Positions 1 through 8,458 of a DNA stretch of 64,000 nt are shown one piece after another. A program made the position numbers and the translations under genes. The stretch is from positions 766,032 through 830,031 of the forward strand of contig NZ_CP101655.1 in NCBI RefSeq assembly GCF_028830055.1. Reading direction: 5' to 3'. Source of the stretch: Pseudomonas serboccidentalis. GTDB lineage: Bacteria > Pseudomonadota > Gammaproteobacteria > Pseudomonadales > Pseudomonadaceae. Each line of letters begins with the position of its first letter. The first letter of the stretch is position 1. Below the pieces are notes generated by a model. It saw only the letters and a program-made list of their open reading frames with translations. It was not told the origin of the DNA and ran no database searches.

Positions 1-551
1 AGTTCGCCGAGGTCGGCGTAGTCGCGGTTGTAGATCGAGTGGCTGGCGACGATCCAGCCCAGCGGATGGCTGGCCAGTTCCAGGCTGCGCACGCTCTCGT
101 GGCGCACCAGATCGGTTTGCAGGATCAGATCGAGAAAGCCTTTTTGCAACTGATCGCAGAGGTTGAGCGACGTATCGGCCACCAGCTCGATTTCCACGCG
201 TGGATACAGATCGGTCATCTGCGCCACCAACGGGCTGAGCCAGGTGTGAATCACCGTGTCCATCACGCCGATGCGTACCCGGCCGACCTTGCTTGAGCGG
301 GTCTCGATCGATTGCTTCAGCGCCTGCATGGTGTCGAGCATCTGCTCGGCATAATCCAGCACTTTCAAGCCTTCGGGCGTCAGGCTGACACCGCGTGAAT
401 CGCGCAGAAACAGCTTCACCCCCAGTTCGCCTTCGAGCACCGCGATGCGGCTGGAAATCGAGGCCTGGGTGGTGAACAGCTTGTCGGCGGTCAGGCGAAA
501 ACTCTTCAGCCGGGCGACCCAGACAAAGGTCTCGAGAAACTTCAGGTTCAT
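1..551 (-). CDS. LysR-family transcriptional regulator (3' end cut by window)
   Basis: Reading the complementary strand from an ATG at 549-551 gives an open frame that runs off position 1, about 183 residues. It begins MNLKFLETFVWVARLKSF, followed by a winged helix with FTTQASISSRIAVLEGELG, the typical LysR DNA-binding domain. The start of the effector domain follows (VGRVRIGVMDTVIHTWLSPL). The C-terminal part of the effector domain lies outside the window. The gene is divergent from the MFS-pxpABC operon, 159 bp away, so it is probably that operon's regulator; this is inferred from position only. Family assignment is firm, the ligand is unknown. Confidence 0.9.
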   Translation of the reverse strand, partial: MNLKFLETFVWVARLKSFRLTADKLFTTQASISSRIAVLEGELGVKLFLRDSRGVSLTPEGLKVLDYAEQMLDTMQALKQSIETRSSKVGRVRIGVMDTVIHTWLSPLVAQMTDLYPRVEIELVADTSLNLCDQLQKGFLDLILQTDLVRHESVRSLELASHPLGWIVASHSIYNRDYADLGE

Positions 552-577
552 GGCAACGGCTCGAGTGACAAATTTTT

Positions 578-589
578 CTTATGCCTAAG
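578..589. promoter_or_regulatory. candidate LysR operator dyad
   Basis: The 159-bp divergent intergenic region holds the short perfect dyad CTTA-TGCC-TAAG inside an A/T-rich stretch about 30 bp upstream of the LysR start. Size and position suit a LysR-type box. That it is bound by this regulator is inference. Confidence 0.3.
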
Positions 590-710
590 GCGGGTTTTTA
601 TTCGTTGGACGCAGCAGGGCGGCGCGCCCAAAAATCGGCGCATCCGGTTCCCACGATAGGCGTCGTCGGGGCTACGAACAAGACCAATAAAAAACCTGCG
701 GAGATAAGCC

Positions 711-1997
711 ATGAGTGCTCCCGACACCCTAGAAGCATCCACGGCAACGGCGCGTCCGGGGCCGTTCGAATGGTATCGCAACATCAATCAACAGGAACGC
801 CGCACGTTCTGGAGCTGCAAGATCGGCTACGGTCTGGACGGCATGGACACGCAGATGCTCAGCTTCGTGGTGCCGACCCTGATTGCCATGTGGGGTATCA
901 CCACCGGGCAGGCCGGGCTGATTCACACCAGCACCCTGATCGCCTCGGCCATCGGCGGCTGGGTGGCGGGGATTCTCTCCGACCGCATCGGCCGCGTGCG
1001 CACCCTGCAACTGACGGTGCTGTGGTTCGCCTTTTTCACCTTCCTCTGCGGCTTCGCCCAGAACTACGAACAGCTGTTGATTGCTCGCACCCTGATGGGC
1101 TTCGGCTTCGGCGGCGAATGGACCGCCGGCGCGGTGCTGATCGGTGAAGTGATTCGCGCCAAGGACCGCGGTAAAGCGGTGGGCATGGTGCAATCCGGCT
1201 GGGCGCTGGGTTGGGGCCTGACGGCGATTCTGTATGCGCTGCTGTTCTCGGTGTTGCCACCGGAAGACGCCTGGCGTGCGCTGTTCATCCTCGGCATCGT
1301 CCCGGCGATCTTCGTGATTTTCGTCCGTCGGCTGGTGAAAGACCCGGAGATCTATCGCGAAGCCAAGGCTGCGCAAACCCCGCAGAACCCGGCGAAGTTC
1401 TACGAGATCTTCGCTCCCGGCATGCTCTTCACCACGTTCCGCGCCTCCTTGCTGACCACCGGCGCACTGGGCGGGTATTACGCGATCACCTCGTGGCTGC
1501 CGACCTTTCTCAAGAACGAACGTGGTTTGAGTGTGCTTGGCACCGGCGGTTATCTGGCGATGGTGATCGTCGGCTCCTATGTCGGCTATGTGATCAGCGC
1601 TTATCTCACCGACCTGCTGGGACGTAAAAAGAACTTCATCCTGTTCGCGGTCGGCTCGTTCACTATCGTGCTGCTGTACACGCAGATGCCGGTCAGCAAC
1701 GGCGTGATGCTGTGGCTGGGCTTTCCGCTGGGCTTCTTCGCCTCGGGGATTTTCAGCGGCATGGGCGCGTTTCTTACCGAGCTGTTTCCGACGCGGATTC
1801 GCGGTTCGGGCCAGGGCTTCTGCTACAACATCGGGCGGGCGCTGGCGGCGCTGTTTCCATTGCTGATTGGCCTGCTCAGCCAGACAGTGCCGTTGAGCGT
1901 GGGCATCGGCGCGTTTGCTGCGGTGTCTTACGGGGTGGTGATTCTCGCGGCGTTGAGCCTGCCGGAAACCCGTGGCAAGCAACTGGATGCGCAGTAA
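711..1997 (+). CDS. MFS transporter, probable 5-oxoproline or organic-acid carrier
   Basis: A 428-residue protein with about twelve hydrophobic segments. The cytoplasmic loop 2-3 motif of the major facilitator superfamily is visible (GILSDRIGRVRTLQL near residue 90), and a degenerate repeat of it follows in the second half (YLTDLLGRKKN). Overall it resembles the sialate/aromatic-acid:H+ symporter branches of the MFS. The ATG at 711 has GGAG about 8 bp upstream. It is the first gene before pxpABC, 78 bp upstream of pxpA, so uptake of 5-oxoproline or a related carboxylate is the natural inference. Substrate is not shown by sequence. Confidence 0.88.
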   Translation: MSAPDTLEASTATARPGPFEWYRNINQQERRTFWSCKIGYGLDGMDTQMLSFVVPTLIAMWGITTGQAGLIHTSTLIASAIGGWVAGILSDRIGRVRTLQLTVLWFAFFTFLCGFAQNYEQLLIARTLMGFGFGGEWTAGAVLIGEVIRAKDRGKAVGMVQSGWALGWGLTAILYALLFSVLPPEDAWRALFILGIVPAIFVIFVRRLVKDPEIYREAKAAQTPQNPAKFYEIFAPGMLFTTFRASLLTTGALGGYYAITSWLPTFLKNERGLSVLGTGGYLAMVIVGSYVGYVISAYLTDLLGRKKNFILFAVGSFTIVLLYTQMPVSNGVMLWLGFPLGFFASGIFSGMGAFLTELFPTRIRGSGQGFCYNIGRALAALFPLLIGLLSQTVPLSVGIGAFAAVSYGVVILAALSLPETRGKQLDAQ

Positions 1998-2075
1998 CTG
2001 ATAACCTGCGGGGACAGTGCCCAACGGGCATTTGTCCTACGGATAGAAAGACAAGAAGCTACAGGAGTGTTTACC

Positions 2076-2828
2076 GTGAGCCGCCTGTTATTGAATTGCG
2101 ACATTGGCGAGAGTTTCGGCAGCTGGACCATGGGTCTGGACGCCGAGGTCATGCCCTTCATCGATTGCGCCAATGTGGCCTGCGGGTTCCACGCCGGCGA
2201 CCCGAGCATCATGCGCAAAACCGTGAGCCTGGCCCTGAGCCATGGCGTGCAGATCGGTGCGCATCCGGCCTATCAGGATCTGGTCGGCTTCGGTCGTCGT
2301 TCCATGGCCTATTCCGCGCAAGAGCTGCAAGACATCCTGCATTACCAGATCGGCGCGCTCGACGGCATTTGCCGGGCGCAGGGTGGGCGGGTCAGCTACG
2401 TCAAACCCCACGGCGCGATGTACAACGACATGATGGCCAACCCGGCGCAGTTGCGCGCGGTAATTCAGGCCGTGGCTGCCTACGATCGCACGTTGCCGCT
2501 GATGCTGATGGCCACCCGCGACAACGCGGCGGCGCAACAGCTCGGTGACGAATACGGTGTGACCCTGTGGTTCGAAGCCTTCGCCGACCGCGCCTACGAC
2601 AGCGCCGGTAAACTGCTGTCGCGGCAACTGCCGGGCGCGGTGCATCACGATGCGCAAACCATCATCGAACAGGCCCTGACCATCGCCCGTGGCGGCGACC
2701 TCGTCGCCAGCGACGGCAGCGCGCTGCATCTGCAGGCCAACACCCTCTGCGTACACGGCGACAACGCCAGTTCGGTGGCCGCTGTGCAACGCATTCGCGA
2801 GGCCCTGAATCAGCAGAGTGCGCCATGA
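2076..2828 (+). CDS. pxpA: 5-oxoprolinase subunit PxpA (LamB/YcsF family)
   Basis: PxpA is the subunit of the bacterial ATP-dependent 5-oxoprolinase that, with PxpB and PxpC, hydrolyses 5-oxo-L-proline to glutamate. The product begins with the hallmark [14 protein letters not shown] and carries [17 protein letters not shown] and [10 protein letters not shown], all conserved LamB/YcsF motifs. Length is 250 residues, the family norm. I chose the GTG at 2076 because AGGAG at 2063-2067 lies 8 bp before it; a GTG at 2067 in frame overlaps that Shine-Dalgarno sequence. Its stop overlaps the pxpB start by 4 bp (ATGA), indicating translational coupling. Confidence 0.93.
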   Translation: MSRLLLNCDIGESFGSWTMGLDAEVMPFIDCANVACGFHAGDPSIMRKTVSLALSHGVQIGAHPAYQDLVGFGRRSMAYSAQELQDILHYQIGALDGICRAQGGRVSYVKPHGAMYNDMMANPAQLRAVIQAVAAYDRTLPLMLMATRDNAAAQQLGDEYGVTLWFEAFADRAYDSAGKLLSRQLPGAVHHDAQTIIEQALTIARGGDLVASDGSALHLQANTLCVHGDNASSVAAVQRIREALNQQSAP

Positions 2829-3529
2829 ACCCACGCATTGAAGTGGTGGCCCTGGACTGCCTGATGCTGCGCCTGTTCGATGAAATCGCCGAAGCCAACA
2901 TGCCGTGGATGCTCGCCGCCAGTGAGCGCCTGCGCTCAGTGTTTGGCGCGCAATTGATTGATCTGGTGCCGTCCTACACCACGCTGATGGTGCATTACGA
3001 CCTGACCACGCTGAGCCCGAACCAGGCCCGTGAATTGATCGCCGAAGCGTTAATTGACCTGTCGCCAAATGCGCGCACCGGTGGTCAGTGTCATGTGTTG
3101 CCGGTTTGGTACGACCTCAGTGTCGGCCCCGAATTGAATTTGTTGGCACAGCGCAGCGGCTTGTCTGTGGAGGAGGTGATCCGCCGCCACAGCGCTCGCG
3201 AATACCAGGTGTTCGCTCTCGGCTTTGCCCCGGGGTTCGCCTTCATGGGACTGGTGGAAGAGGTGCTGGCAGCGCCGCGTCTGGACACCCCGCGCAAGAA
3301 AGTCGCCGCCGGCAGCGTCGGCATCGCCGAACGACAGACCGCCGCTTACCCGGTGGTATCCCCCGGCGGCTGGAACCTGATCGGCCGCACCCCGGCGAAA
3401 CTGTTCGACCGCCATCGCGACGGCTACAGCCTGATGCAACCGGGCGACACAGTTCGATTCGAAGCGGTCAGTCATGCCGAGTTCATCAATCTGGGTGGCG
3501 ATGACACGCCACTGGAGGCGCAGGCATGA
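2825..3529 (+). CDS. pxpB: 5-oxoprolinase subunit PxpB (KipI/allophanate hydrolase subunit 1 family)
   Basis: A 234-residue KipI-family protein. It shows the family core [16 protein letters not shown] (about residue 130) and the C-terminal stretch [20 protein letters not shown] followed by IGRTP. PxpB pairs with PxpC in the ATP-dependent opening of 5-oxoproline; the Bacillus homologue KipI also inhibits the sporulation kinase KinA, a role not expected here. It overlaps pxpA and pxpC by 4 bp each (ATGA junctions), so the three subunits should be made in step. Confidence 0.92.
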   Translation: MNPRIEVVALDCLMLRLFDEIAEANMPWMLAASERLRSVFGAQLIDLVPSYTTLMVHYDLTTLSPNQARELIAEALIDLSPNARTGGQCHVLPVWYDLSVGPELNLLAQRSGLSVEEVIRRHSAREYQVFALGFAPGFAFMGLVEEVLAAPRLDTPRKKVAAGSVGIAERQTAAYPVVSPGGWNLIGRTPAKLFDRHRDGYSLMQPGDTVRFEAVSHAEFINLGGDDTPLEAQA

Positions 3530-4443
3530 GCCGACTGATGATCGAAGCAAGTACACCGCTATGTTTATTGCAGGATGCCGGACGCTTCGGCGTTCGCCAT
3601 TTGGGTGTGACCCAGGGCGGCGCGGCGGATGGGTGTTCGATGAGCTGGGCCAACTGGTTGCTCGGCAATGCGCTGGATGTACCGGTGATTGAGGTCACGC
3701 TTGGCGGGTTTGCCGTAATCGCTGAAGACGATTGCTTGCTGGCGCTGGCCGGCGCGGATCTCGGTGCGCAGATCGATGGGCAGGCGCTGGCGCCGTGGCG
3801 CAGTTTCAAACTGGGCAAGGGGCAGAAATTGCAGTTCACCCAACCGTTGCTCGGGGCCCGGGCCTATCTGGCGGCCCCCGGTGGTTTTGACGCGCCGAAG
3901 GTGCTCGGCAGCAGCGCCACGGTGGTGCGCGAAGAGCTCGGTGGGCTAGATGGTATGGGGTTGCCGTTGGCCAAAGGGGCGACGCTGAGTTACCACGGTG
4001 AAGTCCTGCAGATGCGTGAAGTGCCGCTGGAGCATCGACCTGATTTCCGGCTGAATACGCCGCTGGATCTGGTGCTCGGCGCACAGATCGGCCAGTTCAG
4101 CGGGCAGAGTCTGTTTGATGTGTTCAACAGTCCATGGACACTCGACAGTCGCGCTGACCGCATGGGCATTCGGTTATTGGGCAAGGCGCTGCAGTATCAG
4201 GGCCGGCCGATGATTTCCGAGGGGATTCCGTTGGGTGCGGTGCAGGTTCCGCCGGACGGGCAGCCGATTGTGCTGCTCAATGATCGGCAGACCATTGGCG
4301 GCTATCCGCGGTTGGGGGCGTTGACGCCGGTGGCACTGGCGCGGCTGGCGCAGTGTCTGCCGGGGGCGCAGGTGCGGTTGCGGCCGGTGGTGCAGGAAGT
4401 GGCACACCGTGAGCATGTCGAATATTTGCAGCGTTTTGGTTGA
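3526..4443 (+). CDS. pxpC: 5-oxoprolinase subunit PxpC (KipA/allophanate hydrolase subunit 2 family)
   Basis: A 305-residue KipA-family protein. It starts [19 protein letters not shown] and has the diagnostic GVTQGGAADGCSMSWANWL, followed by the family pattern GARAYLAAPGGFD and, near the C-terminus, SEGIPLGAVQVPPDGQPIVL and RQTIGGYPRLG. These are normal PxpC features at a normal length. It is the last gene of the pxp operon; a palindromic repeat (4445-4527) lies directly after the stop, between it and the convergent VWA gene. Confidence 0.92.
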   Translation: MSRLMIEASTPLCLLQDAGRFGVRHLGVTQGGAADGCSMSWANWLLGNALDVPVIEVTLGGFAVIAEDDCLLALAGADLGAQIDGQALAPWRSFKLGKGQKLQFTQPLLGARAYLAAPGGFDAPKVLGSSATVVREELGGLDGMGLPLAKGATLSYHGEVLQMREVPLEHRPDFRLNTPLDLVLGAQIGQFSGQSLFDVFNSPWTLDSRADRMGIRLLGKALQYQGRPMISEGIPLGAVQVPPDGQPIVLLNDRQTIGGYPRLGALTPVALARLAQCLPGAQVRLRPVVQEVAHREHVEYLQRFG

Positions 4444-4444
4444 A

Positions 4445-4527
4445 GATCAAAAGATCACAGCCTGCGGCAGCTCCTGCAGAAAGTTTCGCGTTTCCCTGTA
4501 GGCGCTGCGGCACGCTGCGATCTTTTG
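4445..4527. repeat. palindromic repeat family 1, inside-out form, degenerate
   Basis: The left arm reads GATCAAAAGATCACAGCC and ends CTCCTGCA. The right arm starts TGTAGGCGCTGC and ends GCGATCTTTT. This places the TGTAGG ends inside and the GATC ends outside. The right arm is damaged (GCGGCACGC instead of GCCGCAGGC). It fills the gap between convergent pxpC and the VWA gene. Confidence 0.8.
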
Positions 4528-4530
4528 CTT

Positions 4531-5709
4531 TTATTTGGACAGAAACCGCATCCCTTCTTCCAATCCACGAAGGGTCAGCGGATACATCTGATCCTCGATC
4601 AAATCGCGCACGATATTGGTCGATGAGGTGTAGCCCCACGTGTCCTTCGGATACGGATTGATCCAGATGAGCTTCTTGTACTTCTCCATGAAACGCTGCA
4701 TCCACACGTAACCCGGCTCTTCGTTCCAGTGCTCGACGCTGCCGCCAGCCTGGGTGATTTCGTAGGGTGCCATGGCGGCGTCGCCGATGAAGATCACTTT
4801 GTAGTCGGCGCCGTACTTGTGCAGCAGGTCCTGGGTTGAGGTGCGCTCGGAGGTGCGGCGCATGTTGTTCTTCCACACCGATTCATAAATGAAGTTGTGG
4901 AAGTAGAAATACTCCAGATGCTTGAACTCGGTCTTGCAGGCCGAGAACAGCTCCTCGCAGATCTTCACGTGCGCATCCATCGAACCGCCGATGTCGAACA
5001 GCAGCAACAGCTTGACCGTGTTACGCCGCTCTGGGCGCATCTGGATGTTCAGCAGGCCGGCGTCCTTGGCGGTGTGGTCGATGGTGCCGTCGATGTCCAG
5101 CTCTTCCGCTGCACCCTGACGAGCGAATTTGCGCAAGCGGCGCAGGGCGACCTTGATGTTGCGCGTGCCCAGCTCCACCGAGTCGTCGAGGTTCTTGTAC
5201 TCGCGTTGATCCCAGACTTTCACCGCTTTGCCCTGACGCTTGCCGGCATCGCCAACCCGGATGCCTTCCGGGTTGAACCCGCCGGAGCCGAACGGGCTGG
5301 TGCCGCCGGTGCCGATCCATTTGTTACCGCCGGCGTGGCGTTCCTTCTGTTCTTCCAGACGCTTCTTGAACTCCTCGATCAGCTTGTCGAGGCCACCGAG
5401 CGACTGGATCTGCGCGCGTTCCTCGTCAGTCAGCGAGCGCTCGAATTCCTTGCGCAACCAGTCTTCGGGAATCAGCGCCTGCAGGTGATCGTCGAGTTTT
5501 TCCAGGCCATTGAAGTAGGCGCTGAATGCACGGTCGAACTTGTCGAAATGCCGTTCGTCCTTCACCAGAATTGCCCGCGACAAGTAGTAGAACTCGTCCA
5601 TGTCGGCGAAGGTCACGCGCTGTTTCAGCGCGTTGATCAGGTCGAGCAGCTCGCGCACCGACACCGGCACCTTGGCTGCACGCATTTCATTGAACAGGTT
5701 GAGCAGCAT
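4531..5709 (-). CDS. VWA domain protein, CoxE-like, partner of MoxR ATPase
   Basis: A 392-residue soluble protein. The N-terminal half is helical and charged. The C-terminal half is a von Willebrand A fold starting at VKLLLLFDIGGSMDAHVKI (metal-site Asp near residue 239). The usual MIDAS triad DxSxS reads DIGGS here; this D-x-G-x-S form is, as I recall, typical of the CoxE-like family rather than damage. It lies 12 bp downstream of a MoxR-type AAA+ ATPase in the same orientation. Such pairs act as metal-insertion or protein-maturation chaperones; the client here is unknown. Start ATG 5709 is preceded by AGAGG. Confidence 0.85.
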   Translation of the reverse strand: MLLNLFNEMRAAKVPVSVRELLDLINALKQRVTFADMDEFYYLSRAILVKDERHFDKFDRAFSAYFNGLEKLDDHLQALIPEDWLRKEFERSLTDEERAQIQSLGGLDKLIEEFKKRLEEQKERHAGGNKWIGTGGTSPFGSGGFNPEGIRVGDAGKRQGKAVKVWDQREYKNLDDSVELGTRNIKVALRRLRKFARQGAAEELDIDGTIDHTAKDAGLLNIQMRPERRNTVKLLLLFDIGGSMDAHVKICEELFSACKTEFKHLEYFYFHNFIYESVWKNNMRRTSERTSTQDLLHKYGADYKVIFIGDAAMAPYEITQAGGSVEHWNEEPGYVWMQRFMEKYKKLIWINPYPKDTWGYTSSTNIVRDLIEDQMYPLTLRGLEEGMRFLSK

Positions 5710-5721
5710 GGCATCAGCCTC

Positions 5722-6567
5722 TTAGCGAGAGCCGCGACGGCTCATGAACGCCAGACGCTCAAGCAACTGAACGTCCTGCTCGTTCTTCACCAGGGCACCG
5801 GCCAGCGGCGGAATGGCTTTGGTCGGATCGCGCTCGCGCAGCACCGCTTCGCCGATGTTGTCGGCCATCAGCAGCTTCAGCCAGTCCACCAGTTCCGAGG
5901 TCGACGGCTTCTTCTTCAGGCCCGGCACCTTGCGCACATCGAAGAACACGTCCAGCGCCTCGCTGACCAGATCCTTCTTGATGTCCGGGTAGTGCACGTC
6001 GACGATTTTCTGCAGGGTGGTGCGGTCCGGGAAGGCGATGTAGTGGAAGAAGCAACGGCGCAGGAAGGCGTCCGGCAGCTCTTTCTCGTTGTTCGAGGTA
6101 ATGATGATGATCGGGCGCTTCTTGGCCTTGATGGTCTCGTCGATCTCGTAAACGTAGAACTCCATCTTGTCGAGTTCTTGCAGCAGGTCATTCGGGAATT
6201 CGATGTCGGCCTTGTCGATCTCGTCGATCAGCAGAATGACGCGCTCTTCTGACTCGAACGCCTCCCAGAGCTTGCCCTTCTTCAGGTAGTTGCGCACATC
6301 GTGGACTTTTTCGTTGCCCAGCTGCGAGTCGCGCAGACGGCTGACCGCGTCGTACTCGTACAGGCCCTGATGGGCCTTGGTGGTGGACTTGATGTGCCAG
6401 GTGATCAACTTGGCGCCGAACGATTCGGCCAGTTGCTCGGCGAGCATGGTCTTGCCGGTGCCCGGTTCGCCCTTGACCAGCAGCGGCCGCTCCAGGGTGA
6501 TGGCGGCGTTGACCGCCAGCTTCAGGTCATCGGTGGCGACGTAGGCCTGGGTGCCTTCGAACTTCAT
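5722..6567 (-). CDS. MoxR-family AAA+ ATPase
   Basis: A 281-residue AAA+ ATPase. Walker A is GEPGTGKT at residues 33-40, Walker B ILLIDEIDKA at about 111-120, and sensor 1 is IIITSNNEKELPDAFLRRC. Family length and the VWA partner gene immediately downstream place it in the MoxR group, whose members remodel or load cofactors into partner enzymes together with VWA proteins. The two genes almost certainly form an operon read from a promoter in the 6568-6768 interval. No client enzyme gene is adjacent, so the target stays open. Confidence 0.9.
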   Translation of the reverse strand: MKFEGTQAYVATDDLKLAVNAAITLERPLLVKGEPGTGKTMLAEQLAESFGAKLITWHIKSTTKAHQGLYEYDAVSRLRDSQLGNEKVHDVRNYLKKGKLWEAFESEERVILLIDEIDKADIEFPNDLLQELDKMEFYVYEIDETIKAKKRPIIIITSNNEKELPDAFLRRCFFHYIAFPDRTTLQKIVDVHYPDIKKDLVSEALDVFFDVRKVPGLKKKPSTSELVDWLKLLMADNIGEAVLRERDPTKAIPPLAGALVKNEQDVQLLERLAFMSRRGSR

Positions 6568-6738
6568 CTGCTAATCCTCGAACGGTAACGCCGACCTGCA
6601 CGGGCAGGGCGGGGGCGAAAAAACGGATGCCCCGACTATAACGCGCAGCCCGGTCGACTGTGAACGCAGACGGCTTATTCAGTCTCTGAATGGGGCGTCA
6701 CATGTTGACTCGGTTTCGGCCCAGGGCCAGCATTCAGG

Positions 6739-6757
6739 TATCGCCGATTTGGCGATA
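6739..6757. promoter_or_regulatory. perfect 7+5+7 palindrome before DUF4160 gene
   Basis: TATCGCC-GATTT-GGCGATA is a perfect inverted repeat ending 11 bp before the DUF4160 start codon. An operator of this size so close to the start is typical of autoregulated toxin-antitoxin-type operons. The HTH-bearing partner downstream would be the natural binder, but binding is inferred. Confidence 0.5.
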
Positions 6758-6768
6758 GCCTTTCGGGC

Positions 6769-6999
6769 ATGACGACTAAATACCGATTTCGCGACAAATA
6801 CCGCATTCAGTTGCGTGAGAAGGATCATCCTCCGCCCCATGTTCACCCGACCGGTGGTGGTGTGGACGTGATGCTGAGCCTGGAAACCATCGAGGTCATG
6901 ATGGGCAAGGCTCGGCCGCTGATTATCAAGGAAGCGCAGGCCTCGGTTGCGGCTCATCAGGTGCAACTGCTGGAGGACTGGAAACGATGTTGCCCATGA
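6769..6999 (+). CDS. DUF4160 family protein (putative toxin-like member of a two-gene module)
   Basis: A 76-residue protein. The family signature KDHPPPHVHP sits near residues 19-28, preceded by the basic MTTKYRFRDKYRIQLRE. DUF4160 proteins usually sit next to DUF2442 proteins, often with an HTH domain, and are suspected to form toxin-antitoxin-like pairs; activity is not established. The second gene overlaps its 3' end (ATGA at 6996-6999) but is broken here. A palindrome lies just upstream. There is no convincing Shine-Dalgarno sequence before the ATG. Confidence 0.75.
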   Translation: MTTKYRFRDKYRIQLREKDHPPPHVHPTGGGVDVMLSLETIEVMMGKARPLIIKEAQASVAAHQVQLLEDWKRCCP

Positions 7000-7258
7000 A
7001 AAGGCCTCGTCTGTCGGCTGTGCAGGCACTGTCAGATTTTCGATTGAAACTGACTTTTATTGACGTACCGGACTCTCTCTGAATCAGGCAGCCGAGGCGC
7101 TGGGTATCAGTGCCCGCAGCATCAGCCGCTACAGTAGCGGGCGGGAGGCGGTGCCAAGGTCATTGGCCTTGGCTTGTCTTGGTTGGGATTCATTGCAGCA
7201 AAGATCCACGCTGGCAACTGAAGAGTCTGGTCGATATATCGTCAATCGTAAGTCTTAG
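6987..7258 (+). pseudogene. broken DUF2442-HTH gene (internal deletion)
   Basis: Starting from ATG 6987 or 6996, the frame reads KRPRLSAVQALSDFRLKLTF then ID, a normal DUF2442 start. It hits TGA at 7080-7082. In the +2 frame from about 7074 the sequence resumes as SLNQAAEALGISARSISRYS and SGREAVPRSLALACLGWDSL, a helix-turn-helix C-terminus as found on some DUF2442 proteins, and stops at 7256-7258. The middle of the DUF2442 domain and the linker (several tens of codons) are missing. A single out-of-frame deletion with its junction near 7062-7078 explains this. The last codons overlap the stop of the convergent DUF748 gene. Confidence 0.72.
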
Positions 7259-8331
7259 CCCGCATCCGGCTTCGGTCGCTCATACCGCGCATTGAAGGCC
7301 TGGATGAAGCCATTGCGCAAAATCTGCAAAAACGCTTCGAACGCGCTGATATTTTGCTGATGCACGCTGCCGCTGAGCTCGACCCGGGTGGCGAACTGGT
7401 TTTTGGCCTGGTTCTTCAGCACGGTTTCCGTGCCGCCCACCAGTGCCTCCCAGACCGAGCGGAAGATGCTCTTGTTCTTGTTTTCCACGTCCTGCTGCCA
7501 GTTGAACACTTCGACGTCGCGCAGCAGTGGCTTGATGTAACCACTGACCTGGGCTTTTTTCGCCTGGGCTTCGATCACGACATCACCGTGGCCGGCGTTG
7601 AAGTCGAACTTGCCGTAGGCCGAGGCGAAGTCGTTCATGCTCTTGAGTTCGATGTCACGGGCGCGCAGGCGGAACTGGAAATCTTCGAAATTGCTCAGCG
7701 GATCAAAGGTCGCGCTGGTTTCCAGGGGCGCATGCCCCAGCAGCAGGGCCTTGCCTTCGAAGCGGGCATCGCGTTTGCCCTGTTTGTCGACCACGTTGGT
7801 CAGGTTGTAGATGCTGGCCTCGACCTGGGTGGCATTCATATTCACCGGTGGATGGGAGCTGAAGTTGCGGAAGCTGATCTTGCCGTCGTGAATCTGTACC
7901 TCGTCGAGGGTGATCGGCAGCAGTTTACTGAGCTGCGCGCGCCAGTCGGTGCCTTTACCGGTCTGGGAGTTCTGCTTGTTGGCCCCGCCATCGACGAAGT
8001 TGACCTCGGGATTGAGGAACTGCACCTGCGCCACCACCGCATGGTCGTACCACAGCGAGTGCCAACTGACCGACAGATCGATCAGCGGTGCGTTGACGAA
8101 CGGCACCGGTACCTTGCCATCGACCTTTACGATTTTCAGTCCGTTGATTTTGTAAGCGCCGCGCCACAGGGCCAGATCGACGTCGGTGATCTGGCCCCGG
8201 TAATCGCCCATGTCCGCCAGTTTGTTGTTCAGGTAGTCGCGCACCATGTAGGGCAGGGCAATGTGCAGCGCGATCAGCAACACAACGACGACGGCGAAAA
8301 TCCCGAGTGGCCAACTGTAGCGACGCTTCAT
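7255..8331 (-). CDS. DUF748 / AsmA-like envelope protein
   Basis: A 358-residue protein with one N-terminal membrane anchor (SWPLGIFAVVVVLLIALHIA) and a large periplasmic part with repeated beta-rich segments typical of DUF748, part of the AsmA-like/VPS13-type lipid-transfer superfamily (for example VQIHDGKISFRNFSSHPPV). I set the start at ATG 8331 (MKRRYSW), with AAGGAA about 8 bp upstream, rather than at a longer frame reaching 8556 that would overlap the cysK start. It is divergent from cysK. A role in envelope lipid homeostasis is inferred from the family only. Confidence 0.82.
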   Translation of the reverse strand: MKRRYSWPLGIFAVVVVLLIALHIALPYMVRDYLNNKLADMGDYRGQITDVDLALWRGAYKINGLKIVKVDGKVPVPFVNAPLIDLSVSWHSLWYDHAVVAQVQFLNPEVNFVDGGANKQNSQTGKGTDWRAQLSKLLPITLDEVQIHDGKISFRNFSSHPPVNMNATQVEASIYNLTNVVDKQGKRDARFEGKALLLGHAPLETSATFDPLSNFEDFQFRLRARDIELKSMNDFASAYGKFDFNAGHGDVVIEAQAKKAQVSGYIKPLLRDVEVFNWQQDVENKNKSIFRSVWEALVGGTETVLKNQAKNQFATRVELSGSVHQQNISAFEAFLQILRNGFIQAFNARYERPKPDAG

Positions 8332-8458
8332 GACGGCAATTCCTTGACGATGTAAGCGATTGACTGTTGTGTAACGCAGACGTTCGACCTGACTGGACTG
8401 CGCCAGGCAACAGGCATACCTTGAAAGGCTGAATTCAACGCTGCATAAGGACCCAGCC

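Noticed and set aside
729..2024. 431-codon frame antisense to the MFS gene
   Set aside because: Mirror frame; the sense protein has twelve helices and MFS motifs.
7110..7295. 61-codon frame after the DUF4160 gene
   Set aside because: It is a shifted reading of the DUF2442-HTH remnant; the HTH reads clearly in another frame.
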